Assembly: GCF_900103325.1 (NCBI RefSeq)
Contig: NZ_FMXM01000022.1
Span: 1 to 64,000, forward strand
Direction: 5' to 3'
Length of the DNA stretch: 64,000 nt
Origin: Mesorhizobium qingshengii
GTDB taxonomy: Bacteria; Pseudomonadota; Alphaproteobacteria; Rhizobiales; Rhizobiaceae
Below, one piece after another: positions 49,728 through 58,503 of the stretch (positions are counted from its first letter, which is position 1; each line of letters begins with the position of its first letter). Both the position numbers and the translations under genes were made by a program. The notes under the pieces are model-generated. The model ran no database searches, had not been told where the DNA came from, and saw only the letters and a program-made list of their open reading frames with translations.

Positions 49728-50843
49728 TCAGGCAGCCAAGACAGATTTCGGCTCGACCAGTTCGTAGCCAAGCGCCTCAGCGACCGCCCGGTTGGTGATC
49801 TTGCCCTTGTGGACATTGAGCCCGTTGCGCAGGTGGTGGTCGTCGACCAGCGCCTTCAGGCCTTTGTCGGCGAGTTGCAGGCCGTAGTGCAGCGTTGCGT
49901 TGTTGAGCGCATGGGCCGAGGTGACCGGCACCGCGCCAGGCATGTTGGCGACGCAATAGTGGATGACGCCATCGACCTCGTAGGTGGGTTCGGCGTGAGT
50001 CGTCGCGTGCGAGGTCTCGAAGCAACCGCCCTGGTCTATGGCGACGTCGACCAGCACCGAGCCCTTCTTCATGCCGGACAGCATTTCGCGGGTGACGAGC
50101 TTCGGCGCGGCGGCGCCCGGGATGAGCACGGCGCCGACGACGATGTCGGCCGAGAAGCATTCTTCCTCAAGCGCCTCGACGGTCGAGTAGCGGGTATGGA
50201 CACGGCCCGCGAAGAGGTCGTCCAGCTGGCGCAAGCGCGGAATAGAGCGGTCGATAATGGTGACGTCGGCGCCAAGGCCCGCCGCCATTCTGGCGGCATG
50301 CAGGCCGACGACGCCGCCGCCGAGCACGGTGACCTTGCCGGGCAGCACGCCCGGCACGCCGCCGAGTAGCACGCCGCGGCCACCATTGGCCTTCTGCAGC
50401 GCCGTCGCGCCGGCCTGGATCGACAGGCGTCCGGCGACTTCCGACATCGGCGCCAGGAGCGGCAGGCCGCCACGGTCGTCGGTCACGGTCTCGTAGGCGA
50501 TTGCCGTGACGCCGGAAGCGAGCAGCCCCTTGGTCTGCTCCGGATCCGGAGCCAGGTGGAGATAGGTATAGAGGATCTGGCCATCGCGAAGCTGCGCCCA
50601 TTCATTGGGCTGCGGCTCCTTGACCTTGACGATCATGTCCGACTTGGCGAACACGTCGGCAGCGGTCTTGGCAATCGTGGCGCCGGCGGCGCGGTAAGCA
50701 TTGTCATCGGCGCCGATACCAGCACCGGCACCGGTCTCGACCAGCACTTCATGGCCATGAGCGACATATTCGCGGACCGAGCCGGGCGTGAGGCCGACGC
50801 GATATTCGTGGTTCTTGATTTCCTTGGGGCAGCCGACGCGCAT
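49728..50843 (-). CDS. ald: Alanine dehydrogenase
   Basis: 371 residues. MRVGCPKEIKNHEYRVGLTP opens with the conserved Lys/Arg pyruvate-binding region, VKVKEPQPNEWAQLRDGQIL and the Rossmann motif VTVLGGGVVGLHAARMA follow, and HATTHAEPTYEVDGVIHYCV is near the end. It converts L-alanine to pyruvate and ammonia with NAD. The ATG at 50843 follows AGGAGAAGAAA. It is divergent from an Lrp/AsnC regulator, the usual AldR arrangement in rhizobia. Confidence 0.96.
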   Translation of the reverse strand: MRVGCPKEIKNHEYRVGLTPGSVREYVAHGHEVLVETGAGAGIGADDNAYRAAGATIAKTAADVFAKSDMIVKVKEPQPNEWAQLRDGQILYTYLHLAPDPEQTKGLLASGVTAIAYETVTDDRGGLPLLAPMSEVAGRLSIQAGATALQKANGGRGVLLGGVPGVLPGKVTVLGGGVVGLHAARMAAGLGADVTIIDRSIPRLRQLDDLFAGRVHTRYSTVEALEEECFSADIVVGAVLIPGAAAPKLVTREMLSGMKKGSVLVDVAIDQGGCFETSHATTHAEPTYEVDGVIHYCVANMPGAVPVTSAHALNNATLHYGLQLADKGLKALVDDHHLRNGLNVHKGKITNRAVAEALGYELVEPKSVLAA

Positions 50844-50943
50844 TTTCTTCTCCTGATCCGGCCCTTTTGGGCTCGTTCCCTGTATTGGCGGAGTGAACCA
50901 TGAATCGCTGCGCATGTGTTTGCGAATGCGCTTGCGCGCATGG

Positions 50944-50970
50944 GCAAGTTTCGATAATTATTGCGCGGAA
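50944..50970. promoter_or_regulatory. AT-rich candidate Lrp/AldR site
   Basis: In the 156-bp ald/regulator gap, ATAATTAT (50954-50961) lies inside TTTCGATAATTATTGCGCG. AT-rich short palindromes are typical for Lrp-family regulators. Directly before it, TTTGCGAATGCGCTTGCGC at about 50920 repeats TTGCG. Assignment is tentative. Confidence 0.35.
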
Positions 50971-50999
50971 CAGCCATATTTTCGCAGGATTCACGAAAA

Positions 51000-51473
51000 A
51001 TGCCGCTCGACAGGATTGATATCGCTATTCTTGAGGCTTTGCAGAAGGATGGTCGGATACCCAACGCGGCGCTCGCCGAGAAGGTTGGCCTGTCGCAGTC
51101 GGCGTGTTCGCGCCGGCTGGACAATCTGGAGAAATCCGGGACCATCCGCGGCTACCACGCCCGGCTGTCCAATGCGGCACTTGGTCATCAGATGACGGCG
51201 ATCGTGCACATATCGCTGTCGGGCCAGTTCGAGAAGACGCTGTCGGATTTCGAGGCGGCGATCAAGCGCTGCCCCAACGTGCTGTCCTGCCATCTGATGT
51301 CGGGCGAATACGACTACATCCTGCGCATAGCGGCAAAGGACCTAGTCGACTATGAGCGCATCCACAAGGAATGGTTGTCGGCGATGCCGCATGTGACGAA
51401 GATCAACTCGTCATTCGCCTTGCGTGAGATCGTCGACCGCACGGCCATGGGCATGAAGCCGGAGATGGCTTAA
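51000..51473 (+). CDS. Lrp/AsnC-family transcriptional regulator (AldR-like)
   Basis: 157 residues. The helix-turn-helix (about 20-50) is NAALAEKVGLSQSACSRRLD, followed by a RAM ligand-binding domain with CHLMSGEYDYILRIAAKDL. Start at 51000 (MPLDRIDIAILEALQKDGRI). It is divergent from ald and most likely activates it in response to alanine, as AldR does in rhizobia. Its last four bases overlap the tail of the next, oppositely oriented gene. Confidence 0.92.
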   Translation: MPLDRIDIAILEALQKDGRIPNAALAEKVGLSQSACSRRLDNLEKSGTIRGYHARLSNAALGHQMTAIVHISLSGQFEKTLSDFEAAIKRCPNVLSCHLMSGEYDYILRIAAKDLVDYERIHKEWLSAMPHVTKINSSFALREIVDRTAMGMKPEMA

Positions 51474-51883
51474 CGCCAGAGGCACACCCGGACGTCCTTT
51501 CCAACATAACATGCGCCTTCGCGGCGAAGGTCTGCCCAACGTTCATCACCGTGAGTTTCCCTAATGTCCGAGTTCGCATAGCCGTCCCAAACATCACCGT
51601 CCTTGTAGACAACTGCCCAGTAATCTTCGGACATTTCACCGGCCCCACTATGCGTATCAGGATAGTCGATACCTGCAAAAACTTGCCGAGGCCCCTGGAT
51701 ATTAAAATCGCCGCCCGTCTCGATTTGATAGGAGCATCTTCCGGATATGCGGGTCTGACCGTCAACAACAAGCAGGCAGCGGCCCCATTTATAGCCGCTC
51801 GGCAAACGATGCTGTAGTTGCGCATGCGCAGGCGAAAAGGAAAACGCAATGGCAAGGGCAGCCGCTAAAGTTCGTCCGATCAT
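51470..51883 (-). CDS. Small secreted protein, unknown function
   Basis: 137 residues with a clean signal peptide (MIGRTLAAALAIAFSFSPAHA, cut after AHA). The mature part has cysteines in WGRCLLVVDG, SGRCSYQIE and REGACYVGKDVRVCLWR, enough for two disulfide bonds, and many aromatic residues. No family recognised. It overlaps the regulator gene tail to tail by four bases and is otherwise isolated. Confidence 0.65.
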   Translation of the reverse strand: MIGRTLAAALAIAFSFSPAHAQLQHRLPSGYKWGRCLLVVDGQTRISGRCSYQIETGGDFNIQGPRQVFAGIDYPDTHSGAGEMSEDYWAVVYKDGDVWDGYANSDIRETHGDERWADLRREGACYVGKDVRVCLWR

Positions 51884-52053
51884 CCTATCATCCGTTGTGA
51901 AGCAGCCAGTCTAAGAGCGACTGAGCGACCGTTGGATCCGCCCAGAGCGCATGTCGAAATAGTCCTCAACAGCATGGTCCGCTCAAAGGTCATGTTATTT
52001 GTCGACCAAGTCGGATTTTTGTCACGAGACATTTGCGCTGCTGCGCGGCGCTC

Positions 52054-52704
52054 TTAGGCCTCGGTGACGACCCGATCCATCGGGATATCGTGCGGCTGCG
52101 GATAGATGGTCGCTATACGCTGGAGTTCGTAGCCGACGCCGATGACCAGCGGCTTGAACGGCACGGCGGCCAGCGTGCGGTCGAAGAAGCCGCCGCCATA
52201 GCCCAGGCGATAATTTGCCGGATCGATGCCGACGATCGGCGAGATGACGATATCTGGCAGAACCGGGTCGCCCTCGGCCGGTATCGGGATGTTCCAGATG
52301 CCTTTTTCCAACCGGTCACCGGATTTGTAGGCACGGAAGATCAGCGGTTGGCCTCTCTCCACGACGATGGGTAGCGCCGTGCGGCCGCCGCGCTCATTGA
52401 CGGATGCCATCCATGGCCGCAAATCCGGCTCACCGCGAAACGGCCAGTAAAGACTGACCATGCGACCGGCGATCTCGCCGATGATCGCGTCGAGCCCTTC
52501 GGCAATTCGCTGGGACATTGCCGCTCGCGCATCGGCTGAAACCGCCAGCCGCGCCGCGATCAGGCGTTCGCGCTCGGCCTTGCGCCAGCGCCTTACATCG
52601 GTCCAGTCGGATAGCGGCGCCCGGAATTCCGGATCGAGTTCATGCATGAAGCAAGGCGGCGAAGAATACTGCGCCGGACCTTGGTCGTCATGATCGTTGG
52701 CCAT
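52054..52704 (-). CDS. 5-Formyltetrahydrofolate cyclo-ligase family protein
   Basis: 216 residues. RRWRKAERERLIAARLAVSA is the basic ATP-binding start, MVSLYWPFRGEPDLRPWM the middle and LGYGGGFFDRTLAAV the folate-site signature. The enzyme turns 5-formyl-THF into 5,10-methenyl-THF with ATP. The N-terminal ~30 residues (QYSSPPCFMHELDPEFRAP) are an extra segment seen in rhizobial forms. Divergent from ndh across 164 bp. Confidence 0.88.
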   Translation of the reverse strand: MANDHDDQGPAQYSSPPCFMHELDPEFRAPLSDWTDVRRWRKAERERLIAARLAVSADARAAMSQRIAEGLDAIIGEIAGRMVSLYWPFRGEPDLRPWMASVNERGGRTALPIVVERGQPLIFRAYKSGDRLEKGIWNIPIPAEGDPVLPDIVISPIVGIDPANYRLGYGGGFFDRTLAAVPFKPLVIGVGYELQRIATIYPQPHDIPMDRVVTEA

Positions 52705-52868
52705 GCGTCACCTCATAGCGTGTTGGATGACGCTATACCTCGCGACACGATATAACTTGTGCATTCACGACATGGGACGGCGAGTCCCGGGCACCGTCCC
52801 TCTGTTGCTGCATTGCACAAAAATACCTACATCTAAGACAAGCATTCTTACCGTCAGGGTGAAATGAA

Positions 52869-54134
52869 GTGAACCAGGCCAGCCATCACGTGGTCGTTGT
52901 CGGCGCGGGGTTCGGCGGCCTCGAACTTACCCGCGGGCTATCAGGCGCTCCGGTGCGCATCACCATGATCGACAAGCGCAACCACCATCTTTTCCAGCCG
53001 CTGCTCTACCAGGTGGCGACTACAGCACTGGCCACGTCCGAGGTCGCCTGGCCGATCCGCCACCTCCTGCGCAAGCGCAAGGACGTGACGACGCTGCTTG
53101 CCAATGTCGCCGGCGTCGATCGTGCCGGCAATCGCGTGCTGCTCGATGACGGCAGCGCTGTCGCCTACGACACGCTGGTGCTGGCCACTGGCGCTCGTCA
53201 TGCCTATTTCGGCCACGACGAATGGGAGCCGTTCGCGCCGGGCCTGAAGACACTGGAGGACGCCACGACGATCCGGCGCCGTATTCTTCTGGCCTTCGAG
53301 CAGGCCGAGCGGGAAACCGATCCCGCCAAACGCCAGGCGTTGCTGACATTGGCGATCGTCGGCGGCGGGCCGACCGGCGTGGAACTGGCCGGCACCATCG
53401 TCGAACTGGCGCACGACACGCTGCGCGGCGAGTTCCGCAACATCGACACGCAGCAGACGCGCGTGGTGCTGATCGAGGCCGGCGACCGAATCCTTGCCAA
53501 TTTCGCGCCAAAACTTTCCGACTATGCCAGCAAGGCGCTCGAACGGCTCGGCGTGACGATCGAACTCGGCCGGGCCGTCACGCGTTGCGATGCCGAGGGC
53601 GTCGTCTTTGGCGACAAGCAACTGGCGGCGAGGACCATCCTGTGGGCCGCAGGCGTTGCCGCGTCGCCTGCCGCCGAATGGCTCGGAGCGGCGGCGGATC
53701 GGGCGGGCAGGGTGCTCGTCGAGCCCGACCTGACTGTACCCGGCAGTCCGGAGATTTTCGTCATCGGCGACGCCGCGCACGTGCTGCGGCCCGATGGGCG
53801 CCCCGTTCCCGGCGTGGCGCCCGCCGCCAAGCAGCAGGGCAAGCATGTTGCTGCGACGCTGAGGGCGCGGCTTGCCGGAGACGCAAGCCCGCGGCCATTC
53901 CGCTACAGGCATGACGGCGATCTCGCCACCATCGGCAAGCGCGCCGCGGCGATCGATTTCGGCTGGATCAAGCTGACCGGCTGGGCGGCCTGGTGGCTGT
54001 GGGGAATCGCGCACATCTATTTCCTGATCGGCTTTCGCAACCGGCTTGCGGTTTCATTGAGCTGGCTGTGGATTTATGTGACGGGCCAGCGCAGCGCCCG
54101 GCTGATCACGCAAGGCGACGACGACAAGACCTGA
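52869..54134 (+). CDS. ndh: Type II NADH dehydrogenase
   Basis: 421 residues. HVVVVGAGFGGLELTRGL is the FAD GXGXXG motif, LTLAIVGGGPTGVELAGTI the NADH motif, and FVIGDAAHVLRPDGRPVPGV with APAAKQQGKHVA the quinone-side end. The C-terminal amphipathic region GWAAWWLWGIAHIYFLIGFR binds the membrane. It passes electrons from NADH to quinone without pumping protons. The start is GTG at 52869. It stands alone, followed by cpdB after 149 bp. Confidence 0.93.
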   Translation: MNQASHHVVVVGAGFGGLELTRGLSGAPVRITMIDKRNHHLFQPLLYQVATTALATSEVAWPIRHLLRKRKDVTTLLANVAGVDRAGNRVLLDDGSAVAYDTLVLATGARHAYFGHDEWEPFAPGLKTLEDATTIRRRILLAFEQAERETDPAKRQALLTLAIVGGGPTGVELAGTIVELAHDTLRGEFRNIDTQQTRVVLIEAGDRILANFAPKLSDYASKALERLGVTIELGRAVTRCDAEGVVFGDKQLAARTILWAAGVAASPAAEWLGAAADRAGRVLVEPDLTVPGSPEIFVIGDAAHVLRPDGRPVPGVAPAAKQQGKHVAATLRARLAGDASPRPFRYRHDGDLATIGKRAAAIDFGWIKLTGWAAWWLWGIAHIYFLIGFRNRLAVSLSWLWIYVTGQRSARLITQGDDDKT

Positions 54135-54283
54135 GTTTTCTTCACTGTCCCATTCATCCGCGCGTCATCTGGTGCTGATCGACTGACGCTCTGATGCGCG
54201 CGACTTCTTGAGTGGACTTGAGCTGATTTCGGCGCGAAGTTCGCTTCGGGGCAGGGCGTCAGGTATTCGAAGAAGGAGAAAAC

Positions 54284-56263
54284 ATGCCGCAACTGCTCCA
54301 CCCAGTCTCCCGCCGCGGTTTCCTCGCTGGCGCCGCAGCCACAGGGGCGCTGATCGTGCTTCATCCCTTCTCCGCCCGCGCGCAGGCCAATCAGGCGCAT
54401 CTCAGGATCATGGAGACCACCGACATCCATGTGAACGTGCTGCCCTATGATTACTACGCCGACAAAACCAACGACACGATGGGTCTGTCGCGTACGGCTT
54501 CCCTCATCGATGCGGTGCGCAAAGAAGCCGCCAATGCGATGCTGATCGACAATGGCGACCTGCTGCAAGGCAACCCTATGGGCGACTACATCGCCTACGA
54601 GAAGGGCCTGAAGGACGGCGACCTGCATCCGATCATGAAAGGCATGAACCTGCTCGGCTACGAGTGCTCGACGCTCGGCAACCACGAGTTCAATTACGGC
54701 CTGTCGTTCCTGGACAAGGTACTGGCCGGCGCCAATTTCCCCTTCGTCTGCGCCAACCTTATCCGTGGTACCGAGCTTGCCGCCAACCCGCGCGACGACA
54801 AGCTCTACCTCAAGCCCTATGTCATCCTCGACAAGAAGATCAAGGATGGCTCGGGCGCCGAACAGCCGATCAGGATCGGCATCATCGGCTTTGTGCCGCC
54901 GCAGATCATGGTCTGGGACCTCAAGAATCTCGAGGGCAACGTCAAGACGCGCGACATCGTCGAGGCGGCCAAGGCCTGGGTGCCGCAGATGAAGGAGGAG
55001 GGCGCCGACATCGTCATCGCGCTCTCGCATTCCGGTATCGACGTGAGGCAGGGCGACATGATGGAGAACGCATCGTTCTTCGTGGCCGGCGTCGATGGCA
55101 TCGATGCGGTGTTCACCGGCCACCAGCACCTGGTTTTCCCCAGCAAGAAGGATTTCCAGTCGCTCGAGGGCGTCGATACGCAGAAAGGCACGCTGCAGGG
55201 CAAACCCGCCGTCATGGGCGGCTTCTGGGGCTCGCATATGGGGCTGGTCGACCTGATGCTGGAACGCGACGGATCGAAATGGAAGGTCGTTTCCGCGACT
55301 TCCGAGGCGCGGCCGATCTTCGAGCGCGTCGACAACAAGAACAAGCCGACGGTTCCCGACGACAAGCGCATTATCGCGGCGCTCGAGCAGGACCACCAGG
55401 CGACCTTGGCCTATGTGCGCCGCCCTGTCGGCAAGACCTCTGCCCCACTCTATTCCTATTTCGCGCTGGTCGCCGACGATCCGTCGGTGCAGGTCGTCAG
55501 CCAGGCGCAGACCTGGTACCTCAGGGATATTCTCAAGAACACGCGATGGAAGGATGCGCCGCTGCTGTCGGCCGCCGCTCCCTTCAAGGTAGGCGGACGC
55601 AACGGCGCCGACTACTATACCGATGTGCCGGTAGGCGACATCGCCATCAAGAACGTTGCCGATCTCTATCTCTATCCGAACACCGTGCGGGCCGTCGAAA
55701 TCACGGGGGCCGAGGTCAAGGAATGGTTGGAAATGTCTGCCGGCATCTTCAACAGGATCGAGCCAGGCAAGGCCGACCAGGCGCTCATCAACACAGACTT
55801 CCCATCCTACAATTTCGACGTCATCGACGACGTCACCTACAAGATCGATCTCTCGCAGCCGCCGAAATACGATGCCAAGGGCGGGCTGGCGAATGCCGGC
55901 GCCAACCGCGTGATCGACTTGATGTTCGATGGAAAACCAATTGATGTGAAACAGAAATTCGTCGTCGCGACCAACAATTATCGTGCCGGCGGCGGTGGCA
56001 ATTTCCCCGACATCAATGCCTCGAAGATCATCTATGAGGCGCCGGACACCAATCGTGACGTCATCGTTCGCTACATCGTAAGCCAGGGCACGATCAACCC
56101 GTCGGCGGACGACAACTGGTCATTCGCGCCGCTGCCTGGAACCAGCGTCGTGTTCGAAACCGGCGCCAAGGCGAAGGATTTCATAACTGAGGTGAAATCG
56201 CTGAAGATCGAACCGGCGGGTGAAGGCGAGGCAGGATTCGCGAAGTACCGCATCCTTCTCTGA
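54284..56263 (+). CDS. cpdB: Periplasmic 2',3'-cyclic-nucleotide phosphodiesterase / 3'-nucleotidase
   Basis: 659 residues. A twin-arginine signal (VSRRGFLAGAAATGALIVLH) exports it folded. The metallophosphatase domain has ETTDIHVNVLPYDYY, MLIDNGDLLQGNPMGDY, STLGNHEFNYG and TGHQHLVFP, the metal ligands in order. The 5'-nucleotidase C domain follows (about 395-640), with NNYRAGGGGNFPDI. The pair of domains defines CpdB, which salvages nucleotides in the periplasm. AAGGAGAAAAC precedes the ATG. The TAT signal, rather than Sec as in E. coli, is usual for rhizobia. Confidence 0.94.
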   Translation: MPQLLHPVSRRGFLAGAAATGALIVLHPFSARAQANQAHLRIMETTDIHVNVLPYDYYADKTNDTMGLSRTASLIDAVRKEAANAMLIDNGDLLQGNPMGDYIAYEKGLKDGDLHPIMKGMNLLGYECSTLGNHEFNYGLSFLDKVLAGANFPFVCANLIRGTELAANPRDDKLYLKPYVILDKKIKDGSGAEQPIRIGIIGFVPPQIMVWDLKNLEGNVKTRDIVEAAKAWVPQMKEEGADIVIALSHSGIDVRQGDMMENASFFVAGVDGIDAVFTGHQHLVFPSKKDFQSLEGVDTQKGTLQGKPAVMGGFWGSHMGLVDLMLERDGSKWKVVSATSEARPIFERVDNKNKPTVPDDKRIIAALEQDHQATLAYVRRPVGKTSAPLYSYFALVADDPSVQVVSQAQTWYLRDILKNTRWKDAPLLSAAAPFKVGGRNGADYYTDVPVGDIAIKNVADLYLYPNTVRAVEITGAEVKEWLEMSAGIFNRIEPGKADQALINTDFPSYNFDVIDDVTYKIDLSQPPKYDAKGGLANAGANRVIDLMFDGKPIDVKQKFVVATNNYRAGGGGNFPDINASKIIYEAPDTNRDVIVRYIVSQGTINPSADDNWSFAPLPGTSVVFETGAKAKDFITEVKSLKIEPAGEGEAGFAKYRILL

Positions 56264-56331
56264 TCGCTGCCATCCGAGAGCGTGGGGGCGGGGCGGTTTT
56301 GCACCGTGGAACTCAAGAAACCAACTGCGCA

Positions 56332-56358
56332 GGAAACGGGCTGCGCAAGCTCGTTTCC
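56332..56358. terminator. Possible bidirectional hairpin between cpdB and cfa
   Basis: GGAAACG and CGTTTCC are perfect outer arms with a GCT/AGC inner stem. No T-run on either side, so termination is uncertain, but it is the only stem between the two convergent genes. Confidence 0.35.
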
Positions 56359-56377
56359 ACGCCGTCACGGTGTGGAT

Positions 56378-57634
56378 CTACGCCTTGTAGACCACCTGGC
56401 GCACGTCGATGTAGCTGGCGCGGAAGCCGGCTTCGCAATAGTGCAGGTAAAATTCCCAGAGCTTCTTGAAGCGGTCGTCGAAGCCGAGCGGAACGATCTT
56501 CTCCCAAGATGCCCAGAAGCGATGGCGCCACTCGGCGAGCGTGCGCGCATAGTCATCGGGAAATACGCGCTCGCGCAGATGGGCAAGGCCATGATCCTTG
56601 CCGAGCGCCTTGAGGATCGACGGGGTCGGCAGCATGCCGCCGGGGAAAACGTAGCGCTGGATGAAATCCGGCCTTGCGCGATAGGTGTCGTAAGCGGCTT
56701 CGTTGATGGTGATGATCTGCAGGCCCGCGGTGCCGCCGGGTTTCAGGCAGGCCTTCATCTTGCCGAAGAACACCGGCCAGTATTTCTCACCGACCGCCTC
56801 GAACATCTCGATCGACGCGATGCGATCGTAGGTGCCGGTTTCGTCGCGATAGTCCTGCAGCTTGATGTCGACCTTGTCGGCAAGCCCGGCCTTTTCCATG
56901 CGTGCCTTGGCGAAGTCGTGCTGCTCGCGGCTGATCGTCAGCCCGGTTACACGGCAGCCTATCTCTCGCGCCGCGAATTCGGCGAAGCCGCCCCAGCCGC
57001 AGCCGATTTCCAGCACGTGGTCCTTCGGGCCGATCCCCGTGTCCTTCGCCAGGGCGCGATATTTGGCGGCCTGGGCGCCCTCCAGGTCGTTGGCACCGGT
57101 CGCGTAGAGCGCCGAGGAATAGGTCATGCTCGGGTCGAGCCATTCCTTGTAGAAGGCGTTGCCGAGGTCGTAGTGCGCCGAAATATTGCGCTTCGAGCCG
57201 GTGCGTGTGTTCTCGTTGAACCAGTGGCGAATGCGCTGAACGGTGTTGATGAGCCAGCTGGCGCCGCCGGCGACGCGTTCGCCGATGGCCGAATTCACCA
57301 CGAACAGCTCCAGGAAGCTGGTAACGTCAGGGCTTTCCCAATCGCCGTCCATGTAGGATTCGGCAACGCCGATCGTACCGCCGGAAAAGGCGCGGCCGGG
57401 CAAGCGCCAGTTCTTGAGCACCAGTTCGGCTTCGGGGCCGGGTCCCTTGCCTCCGACGAGGACAGCGCGGCCGTCCGGCATCCTGACCTTCAGCGTACCA
57501 CGCGGCAGGTTCATCGCTGCCGACAGCACCATGCGCGCTTTGGCCGGCAGGCCCTTGACGATCTCGGCGAAATTGAATTCATCCAGCCTGACCGCGTCGC
57601 CCGACGCTGCGCCATGATGTTCCTTGTAAGCCAT
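56378..57634 (-). CDS. cfa: Cyclopropane-fatty-acyl-phospholipid synthase family methyltransferase
   Basis: 418 residues. The SAM-binding motif is HVLEIGCGWGGFAEFAARE; ISAHYDLGNAFYKEWLDPSM, SIEMFEAVGEKYWPVFFGKM and RQYVFPGGMLPT-like YVFPGGMLPTPSILKALG are CFA signatures. It adds a methylene from SAM to unsaturated acyl chains of membrane phospholipids. The start at 57634 (MAYKEHHGAASG) follows a GGGGG-containing leader; the frame is open upstream but non-family. A remnant DUF1365 gene sits directly upstream on the same strand. Confidence 0.93.
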   Translation of the reverse strand: MAYKEHHGAASGDAVRLDEFNFAEIVKGLPAKARMVLSAAMNLPRGTLKVRMPDGRAVLVGGKGPGPEAELVLKNWRLPGRAFSGGTIGVAESYMDGDWESPDVTSFLELFVVNSAIGERVAGGASWLINTVQRIRHWFNENTRTGSKRNISAHYDLGNAFYKEWLDPSMTYSSALYATGANDLEGAQAAKYRALAKDTGIGPKDHVLEIGCGWGGFAEFAAREIGCRVTGLTISREQHDFAKARMEKAGLADKVDIKLQDYRDETGTYDRIASIEMFEAVGEKYWPVFFGKMKACLKPGGTAGLQIITINEAAYDTYRARPDFIQRYVFPGGMLPTPSILKALGKDHGLAHLRERVFPDDYARTLAEWRHRFWASWEKIVPLGFDDRFKKLWEFYLHYCEAGFRASYIDVRQVVYKA

Positions 57635-57693
57635 CGCATGCCCCCGGACTTCCGCGGTGTCGGCACAAATTGCCGACCTCCTCTTCTCGCGGT

Positions 57694-57909
57694 TCATTCG
57701 CCAGGTTCGAACGCCGTTGCCTGTTCCCGGCAGTTGACCGGTTCGGCGACGTGCGGGCTCGAACGAAAGCGCGCGTCCTTTGACCAGAGCTTCAGCGCTT
57801 CCCAGTGAATCCCCGCCACAATCTTCCACGTCATGAGGGGGAACTTCAAGAGGCAGCCTGCGAGCTGGGCTGTGCCAATGGGCCGGCGATCGCCGGCTTG
57901 GATCTGCCT
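57694..57909 (-). pseudogene. 3' remnant of a DUF1365 gene upstream of cfa
   Basis: A 71-codon open stretch on the minus strand, bounded by TAA upstream (57910-57912) and TGA (57694-57696), contains GDRRPIGTAQLAGCLLKFPL followed by MTWKIVAGIHWEALKLWSK. PLMTXKXXAXIHWEALXLW is the conserved end of DUF1365 proteins, which normally lie in an operation chain oxidoreductase-DUF1365-cfa. The ~200 residues that should precede it are missing, replaced by unrelated sequence. So the upstream part of that operon seems to have been deleted, leaving cfa. Confidence 0.7.
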
Positions 57910-57980
57910 TTAGCACAGCACAGGCCGAACGCACGAAAAACGCCTATGGTTGCAACCGCGCTTGTGCGATAGTTTTAGCC

Positions 57981-58115
57981 ATGCGTTATGTAATCGTCAT
58001 TGCCGCCGTCGCGTTTTTCCTGATCTGGGATGGCCTCTACAATCAGGGCCGGTATCTCGACCTGACGGTCAGGGACGTAACGCACGTCGTGCGATACGTG
58101 ACCGGCAAGATCTAG
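57981..58115 (+). CDS. 44-residue single-span membrane protein
   Basis: Reads MRYVIVIAAVAFFLIWDGLY, then NQGRYLDLTVRDVTHVVRYV and a short end. Residues 3-17 form one membrane span; the remainder is an amphipathic tail with two Arg-Tyr pairs. Too short to classify. The protein-like composition, the short span-plus-tail layout and a clear intergenic position support a real gene. It has no obvious ribosome-binding site (TAGTTTTAGCC). Function unknown. Confidence 0.5.
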   Translation: MRYVIVIAAVAFFLIWDGLYNQGRYLDLTVRDVTHVVRYVTGKI

Positions 58116-58212
58116 CGCCCATCCGCCCGACCGCCGCCGCGACATCGTTGTCGGTTGACGTGACCGTTCTACCATCACAAAAGACCCCGGCATTTCGATC
58201 GAGGAGGCGGGG

Positions 58213-58503
58213 TTGATCCGGCACATTGTTTTCTTCAGCGCGCGGCGCAAGGAGGATGTGGAGGCGGTGCGCACGGGCCTGCTGGCGCTCGGCAGCATTC
58301 CCCATTCCAGCCTCTTCGAGGTGACGCTGAACACCAAGGTGGATCCCCTGTCGGATGAGGTCGATGTGGTCGTCTACGCGGAGTTCGCCGATGACGCCGC
58401 GCTGGCAGCCTACAAGGCGCACCCGCTCTATGCGCAGACCACCAGCAAGGTCAAACCGTTGCGCGAACTGCGCTATTCGGCCGATGTCGTGGCCGGCAGC
58501 TGA
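58213..58503 (+). CDS. Dabb-family stress-responsive alpha/beta-barrel protein
   Basis: 96 residues. IRHIVFFSARRKEDVEAVRT and VVYAEFADDAALAAYKAHPL match the Dabb ferredoxin-like fold, found as dimers in stress proteins and some cyclases. Start is TTG at 58213 with GAGGAGGCGGGG directly upstream. Its 3' end overlaps the GT2 gene on the other strand by 31 bp, tail to tail. Function unknown. Confidence 0.82.
   Translation: MIRHIVFFSARRKEDVEAVRTGLLALGSIPHSSLFEVTLNTKVDPLSDEVDVVVYAEFADDAALAAYKAHPLYAQTTSKVKPLRELRYSADVVAGS

Noticed and set aside
52705..52868. 6S RNA gene upstream of the 5-formyltetrahydrofolate cyclo-ligase gene
   Set aside because: ssrS is often next to this gene, but the 164-bp gap shows no long rod with a central bubble that I can draw; a covariance-model search would decide.
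54208..55944. Alternative-frame open frames inside cpdB
   Set aside because: The Arg-rich frames overlap a full-length CpdB with all metal motifs intact.
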